A stretch of DNA of 64,000 bases. Source: Alphaproteobacteria bacterium (GTDB taxonomy: Bacteria; Pseudomonadota; Alphaproteobacteria; Micavibrionales; Micavibrionaceae). How positions within the stretch are numbered: position 1 is the first letter of the stretch; every line of letters begins with the position of its first letter. The stretch lies in assembly GCA_020445145.1 (NCBI GenBank), contig JAGRHC010000023.1:1-64000 (forward strand), in the 5' to 3' direction. The notes under the pieces are model-generated. The model was not told the DNA's origin and ran no database searches. It saw only the letters and a list, made by a program, of their open reading frames with translations. A program made the position numbers and the translations under genes. Shown piece after piece: positions 9,898 through 19,709 of the stretch.

Positions 9898-11319
9898 CTA
9901 AGCGTGCTCGGGATGCTGTTTACCAAAGATACCGCCAATAACCATCCCGACGATAGCCATAGCCAGACCGGCCAATTGCGGAGGAACAGTCCCTTCCGGA
10001 GCAGAAAACTCCAAGAACAACCAAGTCATAACACCAAAGACGATCGAAAGCGTTGCCCCCGATGTATTCGCCCGCTTCCAGTAAACCCCGGCAAACAACG
10101 GCACGAATGCCCCCGCCAGTGTCACCTTATAAGCATTCTCAACCATCGCAAAAATCGACAACTCCGTATTCATCGCATAGAAGAGAACAAACCCGGCAAA
10201 CACAACCACCGTCCCGCGAAGCATCAGCAGAAACTGCTTGTCACTCAGATGAGGAAGTGCCCCACGCATAATGTTCTCAGAGAACATCGCAGATGGCGCC
10301 AGCAAAGTCCCCGAAGCCGTCGACATAATCGCCGATAACAAAGCCCCGAAGAACATCACCTGCACGATAAGAGGCGTATGCTCCAAAATCAGGTAAGGAA
10401 GGATCATCTGACTATCCTCGGCCTGCCACTTCGAAACAAGTTCCGGATCAATCACCACCGCAGAATAAGCAAGAAAAATCGGAATAAACGCGAAGACAAA
10501 GTACAAAGCGCCCCCGGTAACAGTACCGCGCACAGCAGTCTTCTCATCCTTGGCTGACATAACACGCTGGAAAACGTCCTGCTGAGGAATAGAACCAAAC
10601 CCCATCGTGACCCACGCGGCAATATAGGCAAGAACAGCCGCAAAATTCATTTCCGGGAAGAAATTATTAAACTTGCCCTCATCAATCGCATGGTTAAGAA
10701 CAACACCAGCACCGCCAGCCTCACCGCCAACATAAAAACCGATAATAATCAGACCAATCACAATCATGATCATCTGCATAAAGTCGGTGAGAGCCACAGA
10801 CCACATCCCGCCAAAAAGCGTATAGATCAACACAATCCCACCACCAACGATCATCCCTGTCTCAGGCGAGATTTCCCCGTTTGTCAAAACACTGAAGACA
10901 AGCCCCAGAGCAGAAATCTGAGCGGATACCCACCCCAGATAACTCACCATAATCGCCAGAGCGACAAAAACCTCAACAGTCCGCCCGTATTTCCGACGGT
11001 AAAAATCCCCGATCGTCAAAAGCTTCATCCGGTACAAAGGCCCGGCAAATAAAACCCCGACAAGAATAAGACACAAGGAAGCACCGAACGGGTCCGTAAT
11101 AATCCCGCCAATCCCTTCATCAAGAAAGGTCGAGGACGTCCCCAGAACCGTCTCGCTACCAAACCAGGTCGCAAACACGGTCGCGATCGTCACATAAATC
11201 GGTAAAGACCGACCGGCAACAACATAATCCGCAGAACTGTGAACTTTTTTCGCCGCAAACAGACCGATTGCGATCGTCACCAGCAGATACATTCCAACAA
11301 AAGCCAAAAGCATCAGCAA
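9898..11319 (-). CDS. sodium:solute symporter (SSS family)
   Basis: A 473-residue multi-pass transporter with about 13 hydrophobic helices, matching the SSS family length and fold. The family signature regions are present: AGRSLPIYVTIATVFATWFGSETVLGTSS near TM1-2, and the GMWSVALTDFMQMIMIVIGLIIIGFY block. The substrate cannot be told from sequence; neighbours give no hint. Start ATG is supported by GGGAGG 8-10 bases upstream. It is monocistronic by position and has an intrinsic terminator downstream. Confidence 0.9.
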   Translation of the reverse strand: MLMLLAFVGMYLLVTIAIGLFAAKKVHSSADYVVAGRSLPIYVTIATVFATWFGSETVLGTSSTFLDEGIGGIITDPFGASLCLILVGVLFAGPLYRMKLLTIGDFYRRKYGRTVEVFVALAIMVSYLGWVSAQISALGLVFSVLTNGEISPETGMIVGGGIVLIYTLFGGMWSVALTDFMQMIMIVIGLIIIGFYVGGEAGGAGVVLNHAIDEGKFNNFFPEMNFAAVLAYIAAWVTMGFGSIPQQDVFQRVMSAKDEKTAVRGTVTGGALYFVFAFIPIFLAYSAVVIDPELVSKWQAEDSQMILPYLILEHTPLIVQVMFFGALLSAIMSTASGTLLAPSAMFSENIMRGALPHLSDKQFLLMLRGTVVVFAGFVLFYAMNTELSIFAMVENAYKVTLAGAFVPLFAGVYWKRANTSGATLSIVFGVMTWLFLEFSAPEGTVPPQLAGLAMAIVGMVIGGIFGKQHPEHA

Positions 11320-11422
11320 AGCCTCCCTAATAAATTTTTATCTATAAACTAGGGGGCAAATTTGCCTTTTCGTCAAGCAGGATAATGATCTCCACATCTT
11401 TTTTCCGTCAAGAAAAACAAAC

Positions 11423-11929
11423 CTAGCACCGCCAAAGACGAAAAACCCCGACAACATTAGAAAGAAGCAAAAACGAGCACTGAAAAATCAAAGGATAAGA
11501 CCCGATAAAAACGCCAAAAACAAGCCAGATCACCTGATGTCCTGCAGAAAACAAACGCTGCCGCATAAACAGGTCACGATTGAGACTGGCAAAACTCAAA
11601 AATGTATTCCCCAGCGCAGGCAAAAAATCCGTCCATCCTTCTGCCATCAAGAACGTAACCATCCAAACCATGATCAGGCACAAAAACAAAATAATATGAA
11701 AGGGTCTTTTTTGTAAAAAACAGGCAGATAAATCCCGTACAACAGCCAAAAGGGCAGTCACCATAGCGATAAATGAACCAAGAAGGTAGAAATGAGCCGC
11801 AAAAAGAATACTCCCCGGCACCCAGAGCAATATAGTTTGACGAGGATTAAGAAGTTGAAAAGAAATGATAAATAAAAACGCCCCTCCCCAGCCAAGAACC
11901 TGTTCGAAGCTGGGAAGTCCGATAAACAT
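11423..11929 (-). CDS. YgjV-like inner-membrane protein
   Basis: A 168-residue integral membrane protein with five or six helices. It resembles the YgjV (Imp-YgjV) family in HFYLLGSFIAMVTALLAVVR, LPALGNTFLSFA and the C-terminal SFLLLSNVVGVFRLWR. The function of the family is not established. It lies immediately downstream of ftsH. Its ribosome site AAGGAG lies inside the last codons of ftsH, so it is probably translated from the same message. Confidence 0.75.
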   Translation of the reverse strand: MFIGLPSFEQVLGWGGAFLFIISFQLLNPRQTILLWVPGSILFAAHFYLLGSFIAMVTALLAVVRDLSACFLQKRPFHIILFLCLIMVWMVTFLMAEGWTDFLPALGNTFLSFASLNRDLFMRQRLFSAGHQVIWLVFGVFIGSYPLIFQCSFLLLSNVVGVFRLWRC

Positions 11930-11934
11930 ATAAA

Positions 11935-13839
11935 TCAGACTCCTTGCAGCTTTCCTCCACCCATCCCGACATTTCCACCGCTCGGCACCGAAGGACTTGG
12001 CGGAAGATCAGACGGCGTATCATCCGCATCATCACGAATAATCGGTTCACCGCGCAAAAGAGCCTTGATCTCGTCACCAGACAACAGCTCATACTCCAGC
12101 AAAGCCTTGGCCAAAGTATGCAGATCGTCGATATTATCCTTAAGGATTTTCATCGCCTTCTTATAGCCCTCATCAACGAGCTCACGAATTTCCTTCTCAA
12201 TAACCAAAGACGTCGCACCGGAAATCCGCTTATCTTTATAAGTGTTATGATCTTCACCATAATCAATCATCCCGATTTCTTGGCTGAGCCCCCATTCGGT
12301 CACCATCGCGGTCGCCAGACGGGTCGCTTGCTTGATATCGCCGGAAGCACCATTCGTCACGTAATCCTTGCCAAAAATAATCTCCTCAGCCGCGCGCCCG
12401 CCCATCCCGACAGACAAGTTCGCCTTCATCTTCGCCAGAGAAAAACTATAACGATCACCTTCCGGAAGACGCATCACCATCCCCAAAGCCTGACCACGCG
12501 GAACAATCGTCGCCTTATGAATCGGATCGGACTCAGGCTCGTGCAAAGCCACCAAAGCGTGCCCGGCCTCATGATAAGCCGTCAACTTCTTCTCTTCCTC
12601 GTTCATCGCCATAGAGCGCCGCTCGGCCCCCATCATGACTTTATCCTTGGCCGACTCCAGCTCATCCATGCCAATCACGCGCTTGTTCTTACGCGCCGCC
12701 AGCAAAGCAGCCTCATTCACAAGATTGGCAAGCTCAGCGCCTGAGAACCCGGGTGTACCGCGCGCAATCACCGACGCATCGACATTATTCGCCAAAGGAA
12801 CCTTCTTCATATGAACCCTAAGAATTTTCTCACGGCCCTTCACATCCGGCAAAGGCACCGTAATCTGGCGGTCAAAACGCCCCGGCCGCAGCAAGGCAGG
12901 GTCCAGAACATCGGGCCTATTGGTCGCCGCCAGAATAATAACCCCTTCCGAAGCCTCAAACCCGTCCATCTCAACCAGAAGCTGGTTCAAGGTCTGCTCG
13001 CGCTCGTCATTTCCGCCGCCCCATCCGGCGCCGCGATGACGACCGACAGCATCAATCTCATCAATAAAGATAATACAAGGGGCATTCTTCTTGCCCTGCT
13101 CGAACATATCACGGACTCGGCTCGCGCCCACCCCGACAAACATCTCAACGAAATCTGAACCGGAAATTGTGAAGAACGGCACCTCAGCCTCACCCGCCAC
13201 AGCGCGCGCAACCAAAGTCTTACCTGTCCCCGGAGGCCCGACCAGCAAAGCGCCCTTCGGAATTTTCCCGCCCAGACGCTGGAACTTCTGAGGATCTTTC
13301 AAAAACTCAACGACTTCTTCAAGATCCTGCTTGGCCTCTTCAATCCCGGCAACATCCTCAAATGTCACCCGCCCATGACGCTCGGTCAGCATCTTCGCCC
13401 GGGATTTACCAAACCCCATCGCGCCGCCGCCGCCGCGCCCGTTCATCTGCCGCATAAAGAAAATCCATACGCCGACAATAAGAAGCGCAGGCAACAAAGA
13501 CAAAATCACGCTAAAAATGCTTATTTTCTGAGGATCAGGTTCCTCCGCCTTGATCTCCACAGCCGTCCCGGTCAGGCGATCAACAACATTCTCATAAGGA
13601 GGAACCATCGCGTGGAAAGAATCACCACCGCTCGCATAGTGCCCGTAGACATCCGTCCCCTTGATCGTCACATCCGAGATCTTCCCGTCATGCGCATCTG
13701 ACATAAAATCACTATAAGTAATGTCCTTTGCACCTTGCGCACTCGACTTGCCGGGATCCTGTACAATACTGAAAATCAGTAACATCACGAGAAAAACGCC
13801 AAGCCAGAAAACCAGATTACGGCTGATATTATTGTTCAC
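11935..13839 (-). CDS. ftsH: ATP-dependent zinc metalloprotease FtsH
   Basis: A membrane-anchored AAA+ protease that degrades misfolded membrane proteins and regulators. The sequence has an N-terminal TM helix (about 8-25), a short periplasmic domain and a second TM (about 108-128). The AAA module carries Walker A GPPGTGKT, Walker B IIFIDEID, and the second region of homology [21 protein letters not shown]. The zinc site HEAGH and the third ligand Asp downstream are present. 634 residues is standard. It starts with GTG, 9 bases after GAGGTGAG. It follows tilS by 113 bases, the order usual in proteobacteria of this group. Confidence 0.97.
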   Translation of the reverse strand: MNNNISRNLVFWLGVFLVMLLIFSIVQDPGKSSAQGAKDITYSDFMSDAHDGKISDVTIKGTDVYGHYASGGDSFHAMVPPYENVVDRLTGTAVEIKAEEPDPQKISIFSVILSLLPALLIVGVWIFFMRQMNGRGGGGAMGFGKSRAKMLTERHGRVTFEDVAGIEEAKQDLEEVVEFLKDPQKFQRLGGKIPKGALLVGPPGTGKTLVARAVAGEAEVPFFTISGSDFVEMFVGVGASRVRDMFEQGKKNAPCIIFIDEIDAVGRHRGAGWGGGNDEREQTLNQLLVEMDGFEASEGVIILAATNRPDVLDPALLRPGRFDRQITVPLPDVKGREKILRVHMKKVPLANNVDASVIARGTPGFSGAELANLVNEAALLAARKNKRVIGMDELESAKDKVMMGAERRSMAMNEEEKKLTAYHEAGHALVALHEPESDPIHKATIVPRGQALGMVMRLPEGDRYSFSLAKMKANLSVGMGGRAAEEIIFGKDYVTNGASGDIKQATRLATAMVTEWGLSQEIGMIDYGEDHNTYKDKRISGATSLVIEKEIRELVDEGYKKAMKILKDNIDDLHTLAKALLEYELLSGDEIKALLRGEPIIRDDADDTPSDLPPSPSVPSGGNVGMGGGKLQGV

Positions 13840-13952
13840 CGAAGCTCACCTCTTGTTATAGACCAAATACATTTGGGATATTCGCCATCATAACGGCAAA
13901 GGATACGCTTGTCCAAAGAAACAAGGGATTTCCCCACGAAAATGCACCCGGA

Positions 13953-15020
13953 TCAGCCTTGAACGTCACCGCGCCCGCGCTCCAGCGCCAGAACAATTTC
14001 ATCGGCCTTATCTTGCCGCGAGACCACAACCCCGCCGAGCGTCCGTTTTCGAAACGGGGCATCTGACAAAAGATCGCCAAGCAATGACTCCACACGCAAA
14101 AGTCGAGGGCCGTACGCCTCTCCCGGGCACACCATCCCCATCCCCAGCAACAACACACGCAAGGCAATCTCCTCAGGACAAGATTTTAACCCTGAAAATT
14201 TCAATACGATTTCTTTCGTATTGTTTTCTATTAAATTGTTTTCAAATGATTTAAACGATATTTCATCAAGGGCTTTTTTTGCCCTCCCCAAACGCCCCGC
14301 CGTCACAAAAAGACGCTCGGAAGTAAGCCCTTCAAGCCCCAAAACCTCCATAGATTTTCGCATTCTCCCCCGTGAATAGGAAGCAGAATCATTCGACGGG
14401 TCCATAACATATGGAATAGACAACTCATCGCATAATTGCACAAGAGACTCCTTCCCAAGACCAAGCAACGGACGGCAAAGTACACCGCCTCCACCACCAG
14501 GAAGAGCAAAATCTTGCCGCGCAGACATCCCCGCGAGCCCATCCAGACCACTCCCCTTCGCCAGTCGAAACAAAACCGTCTCAGCTTGATCATCCCGGTG
14601 ATGCGCCAAAAACAGATGAGAAACCTCGCGCGCGTCCATCCACGCCCCCATCAATCCATAACGCGCCTCCCGCGCTCGTTCCTGCACCCGGCTTTGAATA
14701 GCTTCATCCTTTTCCCAGCGCAAAATTGTATGAGTTACCCCCGGCCAGTCCGCAAGCACTGCAGCAACCTGCGCAGCCTCCGCCGTCGATTCTGCGCGCA
14801 AACCATGATCAACCGTCAAAGCATGAATGACCGGTCGCCCACCATGCTTCTGCGCCCAATCACACAGCAACCGGCACAGCGCCATACTATCTGGCCCGCC
14901 AGACACCCCGACAGCAATCGCCCCCGCTTGCCCGGCATCCGCAAAAACCGCCATCATCTCCGAAAAATCTTCTGCACGAACCGGCAAAACGGCCTCACTC
15001 CCTCGTGTTTCAAACGCCAA
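13953..15020 (-). CDS. tilS: tRNA(Ile) lysidine synthetase TilS
   Basis: It modifies C34 of the AUA-reading tRNA(Ile) to lysidine. The ATP-pyrophosphatase loop VGVSGGPDSMALC lies at about residues 37-49, and LFLAHHRDDQAETVLFRLAKGSG is the N-type PPase helix typical of TilS. Length is 355 residues; the C-terminal domain is short. The start is uncertain: the longest frame opens with TTG at 15020, while another TTG at 14987 stands 9 bases behind GAGGGAG, and the first ATG comes later. It lies between cpoB and ftsH. Confidence 0.92.
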   Translation of the reverse strand: MAFETRGSEAVLPVRAEDFSEMMAVFADAGQAGAIAVGVSGGPDSMALCRLLCDWAQKHGGRPVIHALTVDHGLRAESTAEAAQVAAVLADWPGVTHTILRWEKDEAIQSRVQERAREARYGLMGAWMDAREVSHLFLAHHRDDQAETVLFRLAKGSGLDGLAGMSARQDFALPGGGGGVLCRPLLGLGKESLVQLCDELSIPYVMDPSNDSASYSRGRMRKSMEVLGLEGLTSERLFVTAGRLGRAKKALDEISFKSFENNLIENNTKEIVLKFSGLKSCPEEIALRVLLLGMGMVCPGEAYGPRLLRVESLLGDLLSDAPFRKRTLGGVVVSRQDKADEIVLALERGRGDVQG

Positions 15021-15146
15021 TCAAACTCTGGATACAAAACAAACACGGACAAACGCAAACAAACACTATTTAAAAGTGTTTATCAGCATTCATCTACAGT
15101 GAAAAGAAGAATGAAAATGAGCAGAATCGAATCTAAAGCACCAAAT

Positions 15147-16028
15147 CTAGCACCCTAAGCGATTCATCTCCTGCTTACCGCGCCGAAGAACGGGCCCGGC
15201 AGCCTTGGAATACTCATCTTGTAACTGGCGAAGAGCCACACAGGCATCGTCATTTTTGCCCAGCCCGGACAAAGACATACCAAGCTTGAGCAAATTATCT
15301 GCCGCCTTAGAGCCCTTGGGATAATTCTTATACCCCTCCGCAAAAGTCCGCGCAGCCTTATCGTAATTCCCGCGCACATAGAACGTCTCGCCGTACCAAT
15401 AAAGCGCATTCGAATAAAGAATATGATCGGGATACGTCTTCATAAACCGGGAGAATTCAACTTCAGCCTGATCAAACTTGCTTTCTTTAAGCAACGAAAA
15501 GGCTCTTTCATAATCCGCAGCAGCACTATCCGATGCTTTCCCGGAAGAATCCATTGTCCCAAGGGAAGACCCTGCCCCGGAATCACCGCGCGCCGGAGGT
15601 CTGTACTGAAAAGGCTGAGAAGGCGCAGATTCACCGGTCACCGACTGCGAACCACCACCATAATCATACGTATCTTCAGATGCAGGCGGAGCATAGTCCG
15701 GCGTAGAAGAAGATGTAGAAGACATATCGTCCCGAACGGCACCTCCTCCAGACCTTGCTTCCAGATCACGGATACGCAGCATCATATCATCGGTCTGACG
15801 CTGTAATTCCTCCTCAAGAGACTGAATCTTGTGATTCTGCTCTTCAATTTGTCCGGTCAGAGAGCGAATCTGGGTCTCAAGCTGCTGAAGACGAATTTCA
15901 TTCGCCGCAGCCGGAGAACCGCCGCCCCCGCCATAAGACTGGGCCTGCACCGAAGCAGGCCCGGCCAAGACCACGAGAAGCCCGAAAACAAAGCCAAAAA
16001 AGGCGCTTCTAACAATCCCGTGTGCCAT
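15147..16028 (-). CDS. cpoB: CpoB/YbgF, Tol-Pal system periplasmic TPR protein
   Basis: A 293-residue periplasmic protein that coordinates peptidoglycan synthesis with Tol-Pal constriction. It has a signal peptide ending near VQAQS (about residue 30). A coiled coil follows (IRLQQLETQIRSLTGQIEEQNHKIQSLEEEL..., about 46-95) and gives trimerisation in the family. Next is a Ser/Gly/Pro-rich linker (about 95-165), then TPR repeats starting AAADYERAFSLLKESKFDQAEVEFSRF and ending CVALRQLQDEY. The stop of pal is 4 bases upstream of its ATG, so it is coupled to pal. Confidence 0.93.
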   Translation of the reverse strand: MAHGIVRSAFFGFVFGLLVVLAGPASVQAQSYGGGGGSPAAANEIRLQQLETQIRSLTGQIEEQNHKIQSLEEELQRQTDDMMLRIRDLEARSGGGAVRDDMSSTSSSTPDYAPPASEDTYDYGGGSQSVTGESAPSQPFQYRPPARGDSGAGSSLGTMDSSGKASDSAAADYERAFSLLKESKFDQAEVEFSRFMKTYPDHILYSNALYWYGETFYVRGNYDKAARTFAEGYKNYPKGSKAADNLLKLGMSLSGLGKNDDACVALRQLQDEYSKAAGPVLRRGKQEMNRLGC

Positions 16029-16032
16029 TGTC

Positions 16033-16536
16033 TTACTGGATATCCGTTACAGTACGACGGTTTTGTGCCCAAGCAGATTCATCCGAACCCATAACAGCCG
16101 GACGCTCTTTACCGTAGCTCACAGTGCTAACACGCGAACCATCAACGCCAAGAGCGACAAGGTAATTCTTCACAGCATTCGCACGGCGCTCACCCAAAGC
16201 AAGGTTGTACTCACGTGTCCCGCGCTCGTCAGCATGACCTTCAACGAGGACCGTAATGGCTGGATACTGCGCAAGCCAGGCAGCTTGATGATCCAGAATA
16301 CCACGACCTTCAGGAGAAATTTCATAGCTGTCATAACCGAACAGAACAACATCGCCGACATTGATCATAAAGTCATCACGTGAACCGGGAACAGCAGACC
16401 CCTGCCCCATACCATCTTGCATATCAGCAGCCGTCAGACCTTGGCCCGCAGACTCATCCATTGCACCATCATTTTTTGTCGTCGAACAGGCCGCAAGCAA
16501 CAGAACGGCGCCGATCATCAAATAACGCGTAAACAT
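16033..16536 (-). CDS. pal: peptidoglycan-associated lipoprotein Pal
   Basis: An outer-membrane lipoprotein that binds diaminopimelate in peptidoglycan and works with TolB. It has the signal peptide MFTRYLMIGAVLLLAAC with lipobox LAAC, a linker of about 40 residues, and an OmpA-like domain. That domain carries VLVEGHADERGTREYNLALGERRANAVKNYL, with the peptidoglycan-binding Asp and Arg. I use the ATG at 16536, 5 bases after AAGGAGAGAA, instead of a GTG six codons upstream. tolB and tolQRA are not next to it; a SirB1-like gene lies upstream across a 229-base gap in which I see no gene. Confidence 0.95.
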   Translation of the reverse strand: MFTRYLMIGAVLLLAACSTTKNDGAMDESAGQGLTAADMQDGMGQGSAVPGSRDDFMINVGDVVLFGYDSYEISPEGRGILDHQAAWLAQYPAITVLVEGHADERGTREYNLALGERRANAVKNYLVALGVDGSRVSTVSYGKERPAVMGSDESAWAQNRRTVTDIQ

Positions 16537-16765
16537 TAAATTCTCTCCTTCCACTTATATCAAAGTGTATAAAATTGTTTTTCTGCCTTTACCCCAATTT
16601 GCAAGACACTCACAGACCACCTGCTTTTTACAGGCGTACCTCCCCCGCCATCCTGGCAAACGGAAAGTTGGAACGATTCGCAAATTGCTATACCCTACAC
16701 ATATTCTCTTCGCAAAGACCTGACAAGCACCCCTCAAAAATTTACTCAAACAATTCACGGAATAT

Positions 16766-17608
16766 TTACGATAAAGCATCACTCCTGATCTGGCGCAAAA
16801 GCAAAATAGCCTCCTCACGCTCATAAAGACTGGGCGCCCGGGAAATATAGCCCTCAAGATAATCCTCTGCCTGCTTGATCTGCCCGCACCGCGCAGCCAA
16901 AACCCCTGCATCCAGCAACAACCTGTACTCATCAGGATCAACCGCCATCATCCGCTCGACCACCTGCAAAGCAGCAGCATAATCGCCCGCCCCGATCAAC
17001 CGCAACTTGGCATGATTCTCAAGCCGGACGACCACCGAGCGCCCGTCGAGCGCATCATAATACCCCGCCGATAACTCAGCCTGCGCACCTTTCTTCTCCT
17101 TCAAAATCGCCCGCAAATCCGGCGCCTGTAAAACCCTGCACTGCTGCGCAGGATCAAAAATCAATCGCACACCGCCATAGTCAATCCGGCACAAGGCCGC
17201 ATAAGGAAAGGCAAGCATACAAACATCCCACCCCTGAACCATCCCGGCATGCACATACAAAACCGCCAGAGCATCGGGAAAACCCTTCCGGTTTTCAATC
17301 ACGCGAACAAGATTCGCGCCTTCAAGAGCCTCAAGCCCCGAATCGCTGCAATACCCGTACTGATCAGACAAAACATGCTTGAGCGCCGCCAGCCGAACCC
17401 CGGCATCATCATCGCTCCCGCCGGCAACCAGCGCCTTATAACGCTTTGAAACATCCTGAGATAAAAGCTCGAGATGAGCCGCATACCGCCCCGGCACAAT
17501 GCCCGGCAAATCAAGTGCACCAAGCGCGAGAGCAGCAAGACCGGGATCGACGACCTCTCCCGGCGCATCCTTCAAACCATCCAGATATGCCGCAGCGTCA
17601 AACCCCAT
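16766..17608 (-). CDS. SirB1-family transglutaminase-like/TPR protein
   Basis: A 280-residue protein matching the SirB1 family: an N-terminal transglutaminase-like fold and C-terminal TPR-like helices. The recognisable segment is NLVRVIENRKGFPDALAVLYVHAG (about 97-120), followed by the IFDPAQQC region. The C-terminal DYAAALQVVERMMAVDPDEYRLLLDAGVLAARCG resembles a TPR pair. The Cys-His-Asp triad of true transglutaminases is not evident, as is usual for this family, whose function is unknown. The BON-domain lipoprotein gene ends 13 bases after its start region on the upstream side. Confidence 0.75.
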   Translation of the reverse strand: MGFDAAAYLDGLKDAPGEVVDPGLAALALGALDLPGIVPGRYAAHLELLSQDVSKRYKALVAGGSDDDAGVRLAALKHVLSDQYGYCSDSGLEALEGANLVRVIENRKGFPDALAVLYVHAGMVQGWDVCMLAFPYAALCRIDYGGVRLIFDPAQQCRVLQAPDLRAILKEKKGAQAELSAGYYDALDGRSVVVRLENHAKLRLIGAGDYAAALQVVERMMAVDPDEYRLLLDAGVLAARCGQIKQAEDYLEGYISRAPSLYEREEAILLLRQIRSDALS

Positions 17609-17621
17609 CTCACGTCACACA

Positions 17622-18350
17622 TTACTCATAAAGGCTGTTTTGATCCCACTTGATCGGCTCCCCACGAGCCTCAGGAACAGGCGCAGCCGCAGGTGAGGCC
17701 TCATAAGAACCTCCATCCATCGAAGAATCATACTGTCCACCGGAACCATCATTTGGCCGAGCCTCGGAAACAGAAGGCGTCCCCACCAGCTTGACGTAAC
17801 TGACGACCTGCCGGACATTTTCAATCGTCCGCGCCACATCAATCACATGATTAAGCTCCTGCTGATTCTGGGCAAACCCCATCAGGTAAACAGTCCCCTG
17901 AACCGTATCGATCGAATAATTGATCGAATTCACATGCTTGTCGAACGTAATCGCAGCCCGCAAACGCGTCGTAATCCAGGTATCTTTGGCAAAACCAACG
18001 ATTCCTTCACTGTCGGCAACCTTGATCTCGTTTATCACCTGCTTGACGCCTTCCGGCTGCCACGCAAGACGAACAGCTTCAACCCTGTGCTGCGGGTCCT
18101 GCACAATCCCCGTAATCAAAACGCGCCCTTCGGTCACAGTCATATCCAGCTTGCGAAACATATCGACATTGTACCGGAACCACAAATCATTGATCTGCGC
18201 CTGTATCCGCGCATCGCTGGCCGCCCGCGACAAACCGCCCTCCTGAGCCGCCGCCACACCGACAGTAGCCCCGGCCCCTGCAGCAAGCCCCACACAGGAC
18301 GATAACAACAAACAAGACGCCACCAGCGGCAAATATGCATAAACCTTCAT
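17622..18350 (-). CDS. BON-domain outer-membrane lipoprotein
   Basis: A 242-residue lipoprotein with signal peptide MKVYAYLPLVASCLLLSSC (lipobox LSSC). Two BON domains follow at about residues 45-115 (IQAQINDLWFRYNVDMFRKLDMTVTEGRVLITGIV) and 122-195 (ITTRLRAAITFDKHVNSINYSIDTVQGTVYLMG). The tail is Ser/Ala/Pro-rich. The DolP/OsmY family binds phospholipid and supports outer-membrane integrity; this protein has the DolP layout. It sits between yraN and the SirB1-like gene on one leftward run with rsmI. In E. coli rsmI, yraN and dolP are also neighbours, which supports the call. Confidence 0.88.
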   Translation of the reverse strand: MKVYAYLPLVASCLLLSSCVGLAAGAGATVGVAAAQEGGLSRAASDARIQAQINDLWFRYNVDMFRKLDMTVTEGRVLITGIVQDPQHRVEAVRLAWQPEGVKQVINEIKVADSEGIVGFAKDTWITTRLRAAITFDKHVNSINYSIDTVQGTVYLMGFAQNQQELNHVIDVARTIENVRQVVSYVKLVGTPSVSEARPNDGSGGQYDSSMDGGSYEASPAAAPVPEARGEPIKWDQNSLYE

Positions 18351-18392
18351 GATAAACTATCCCCGGCTCGGGTTTCGATTCGAACTGACTTA

Positions 18393-18770
18393 TTATGAAC
18401 GTGCTTCCCACGCATTGTCCAGATGAACAACCTTCGCAGGTGGGATAACTGCGACAACATCAAACCGAAGCCCCCGCTCAAAATACACCGGGTTCTCGGA
18501 CAGAAAATATAAAGCAGCCTTCTCAATCCGCGCCTGCGTCCTCAAATCGACAGTTTCCAGTGCATCCGATTCCCGCGCTCTGGCCTTCACCTCAACAAAA
18601 CAGATTATATCCCCCTTTTGTACAATCAGGTCAATTTCCCCGAATTTCGTCTTATAACGACGCTTCAAAACCCTATACCCCTTCCCGATAAGATACAGCG
18701 CCGCCAGCCCTTCCGCCCAAAGCCCGCGCTCATAAGTCTCTGCCCGCTTTTGCTCGGTCGTCTTTCTCAT
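18393..18770 (-). CDS. yraN: YraN (UPF0102) nuclease-fold protein
   Basis: A 125-residue protein of the UPF0102 family with a Holliday-junction-resolvase-like PD-(D/E)XK fold. The core motif is visible as EGLAALYLIGKGYRVL, then KFGEIDLIVQKGDIICFVEVKARA, giving the E/D-ExK triad. The ATG overlaps the rsmI stop as ATGA, so translation is coupled. Exact function is not established for the family. Confidence 0.92.
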   Translation of the reverse strand: MRKTTEQKRAETYERGLWAEGLAALYLIGKGYRVLKRRYKTKFGEIDLIVQKGDIICFVEVKARARESDALETVDLRTQARIEKAALYFLSENPVYFERGLRFDVVAVIPPAKVVHLDNAWEARS

Positions 18771-19669
18771 TTTCCCTTCTTCAAGTCCAAAGCCATTTCA
18801 TAAATCTTTTTACGCGCAGCACCCGTCTCTGCCGCAACAAAAGCCGCAGCTTCCTTGACACTCATCGTCCCCATTGCTGCCCGCAGCCGTTCCGCAATCT
18901 CCTCGTCACTCGGCATCCCGCCACCCTCATCAGGCGCGATCACAAGAACAATCTCCCCCTTAGGCAAACCTTTATCCTGATAATAACGAACCAACGCCAA
19001 AGCATCGCCGCGCCGAACCTCCTCAAAAAATTTGGTCAATTCCCGAGCCACAGCAACCTGCCTCCCGCCGTAAACCGCCGCGATATCGGCCAAGGCATCC
19101 AACAAGCGAGGTGCGGTTTCAAAAGCGATCAAACTCCCCTGAACATGACGCCATCCCTCAAGAACCTTCCGGCGTGCCGCAGATTTTGGCGGCAAAAATC
19201 CGAGAAAACAAAATTTATCCGATGGAAACCCCGACAACTGCAAAGCCATCAAAGGCGCGCTTGCCCCCGGAACACTTGTCACATAAATCCCCTGCGCAAC
19301 GCACGCCCGCACCAGCTTATACCCCGGATCACTCACCAGCGGCATCCCGGCATCGCTCACCAAAGCAAGGCGCTCGCCCTTGGCAAGCCTTTCCAAAACC
19401 CTGTCTCGTGCTGCCTCGTCACTATGATCGTTATAGGAAACAAGCTTTTTCCCATCCACCCCATACGCACCCAAAAGTTTCCGCGTCACCCGCGTATCCT
19501 CGCACAACAAACCGTCCACAGCCTTCAAAACATCAAGCGCCCGAAGGGAAATATCCCGTAAATTCCCGATCGGCGTCGCCACCAGATAAAGTCCCGCAGG
19601 CAAATCCTGTGCCCCGGCATTCTCCGGGTGTGGCTTTTCGTTTTCTTTTTCGCTAGTGTATTTCTTCAT
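18767..19669 (-). CDS. rsmI: 16S rRNA (cytidine-1402 2'-O)-methyltransferase RsmI
   Basis: It methylates the 2'-O of C1402 in 16S rRNA using SAM. Family blocks are visible: GLYLVATPIGNLRDISLRAL, LLCEDTRVTRKLL, ALVSDAGMPLVSDPGYKLV, and VTSVPGASAPLMALQLSGFPSDKFCFLGFLP. 300 residues, slightly longer than usual at the N-terminus (a hydrophilic lead MKKYTSEKENEKPHPEN). It is divergent from the LpoA-like gene with a 40-base gap, as in many proteobacteria where these two genes are back to back. Confidence 0.95.
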   Translation of the reverse strand: MKKYTSEKENEKPHPENAGAQDLPAGLYLVATPIGNLRDISLRALDVLKAVDGLLCEDTRVTRKLLGAYGVDGKKLVSYNDHSDEAARDRVLERLAKGERLALVSDAGMPLVSDPGYKLVRACVAQGIYVTSVPGASAPLMALQLSGFPSDKFCFLGFLPPKSAARRKVLEGWRHVQGSLIAFETAPRLLDALADIAAVYGGRQVAVARELTKFFEEVRRGDALALVRYYQDKGLPKGEIVLVIAPDEGGGMPSDEEIAERLRAAMGTMSVKEAAAFVAAETGAARKKIYEMALDLKKGK

Positions 19670-19709
19670 GGAACAGCTTTCTTAAAGTACACGAAAGAAT
19701 AACAAAGAT

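Noticed and set aside
11944..12744. Open frame of 266 codons on the plus strand
   Set aside because: Antisense to ftsH, which is complete and highly conserved.
13856..14167. Possible small gene between tilS and ftsH
   Set aside because: It overlaps the 3' part of tilS in another frame; Trp/Cys/Arg-rich and without motif.
15061..15081. AAACACT/AGTGTTT stem between cpoB and tilS as a terminator
   Set aside because: Weak AT-rich stem without a T run on the transcribed strand; cpoB and tilS are likely cotranscribed.
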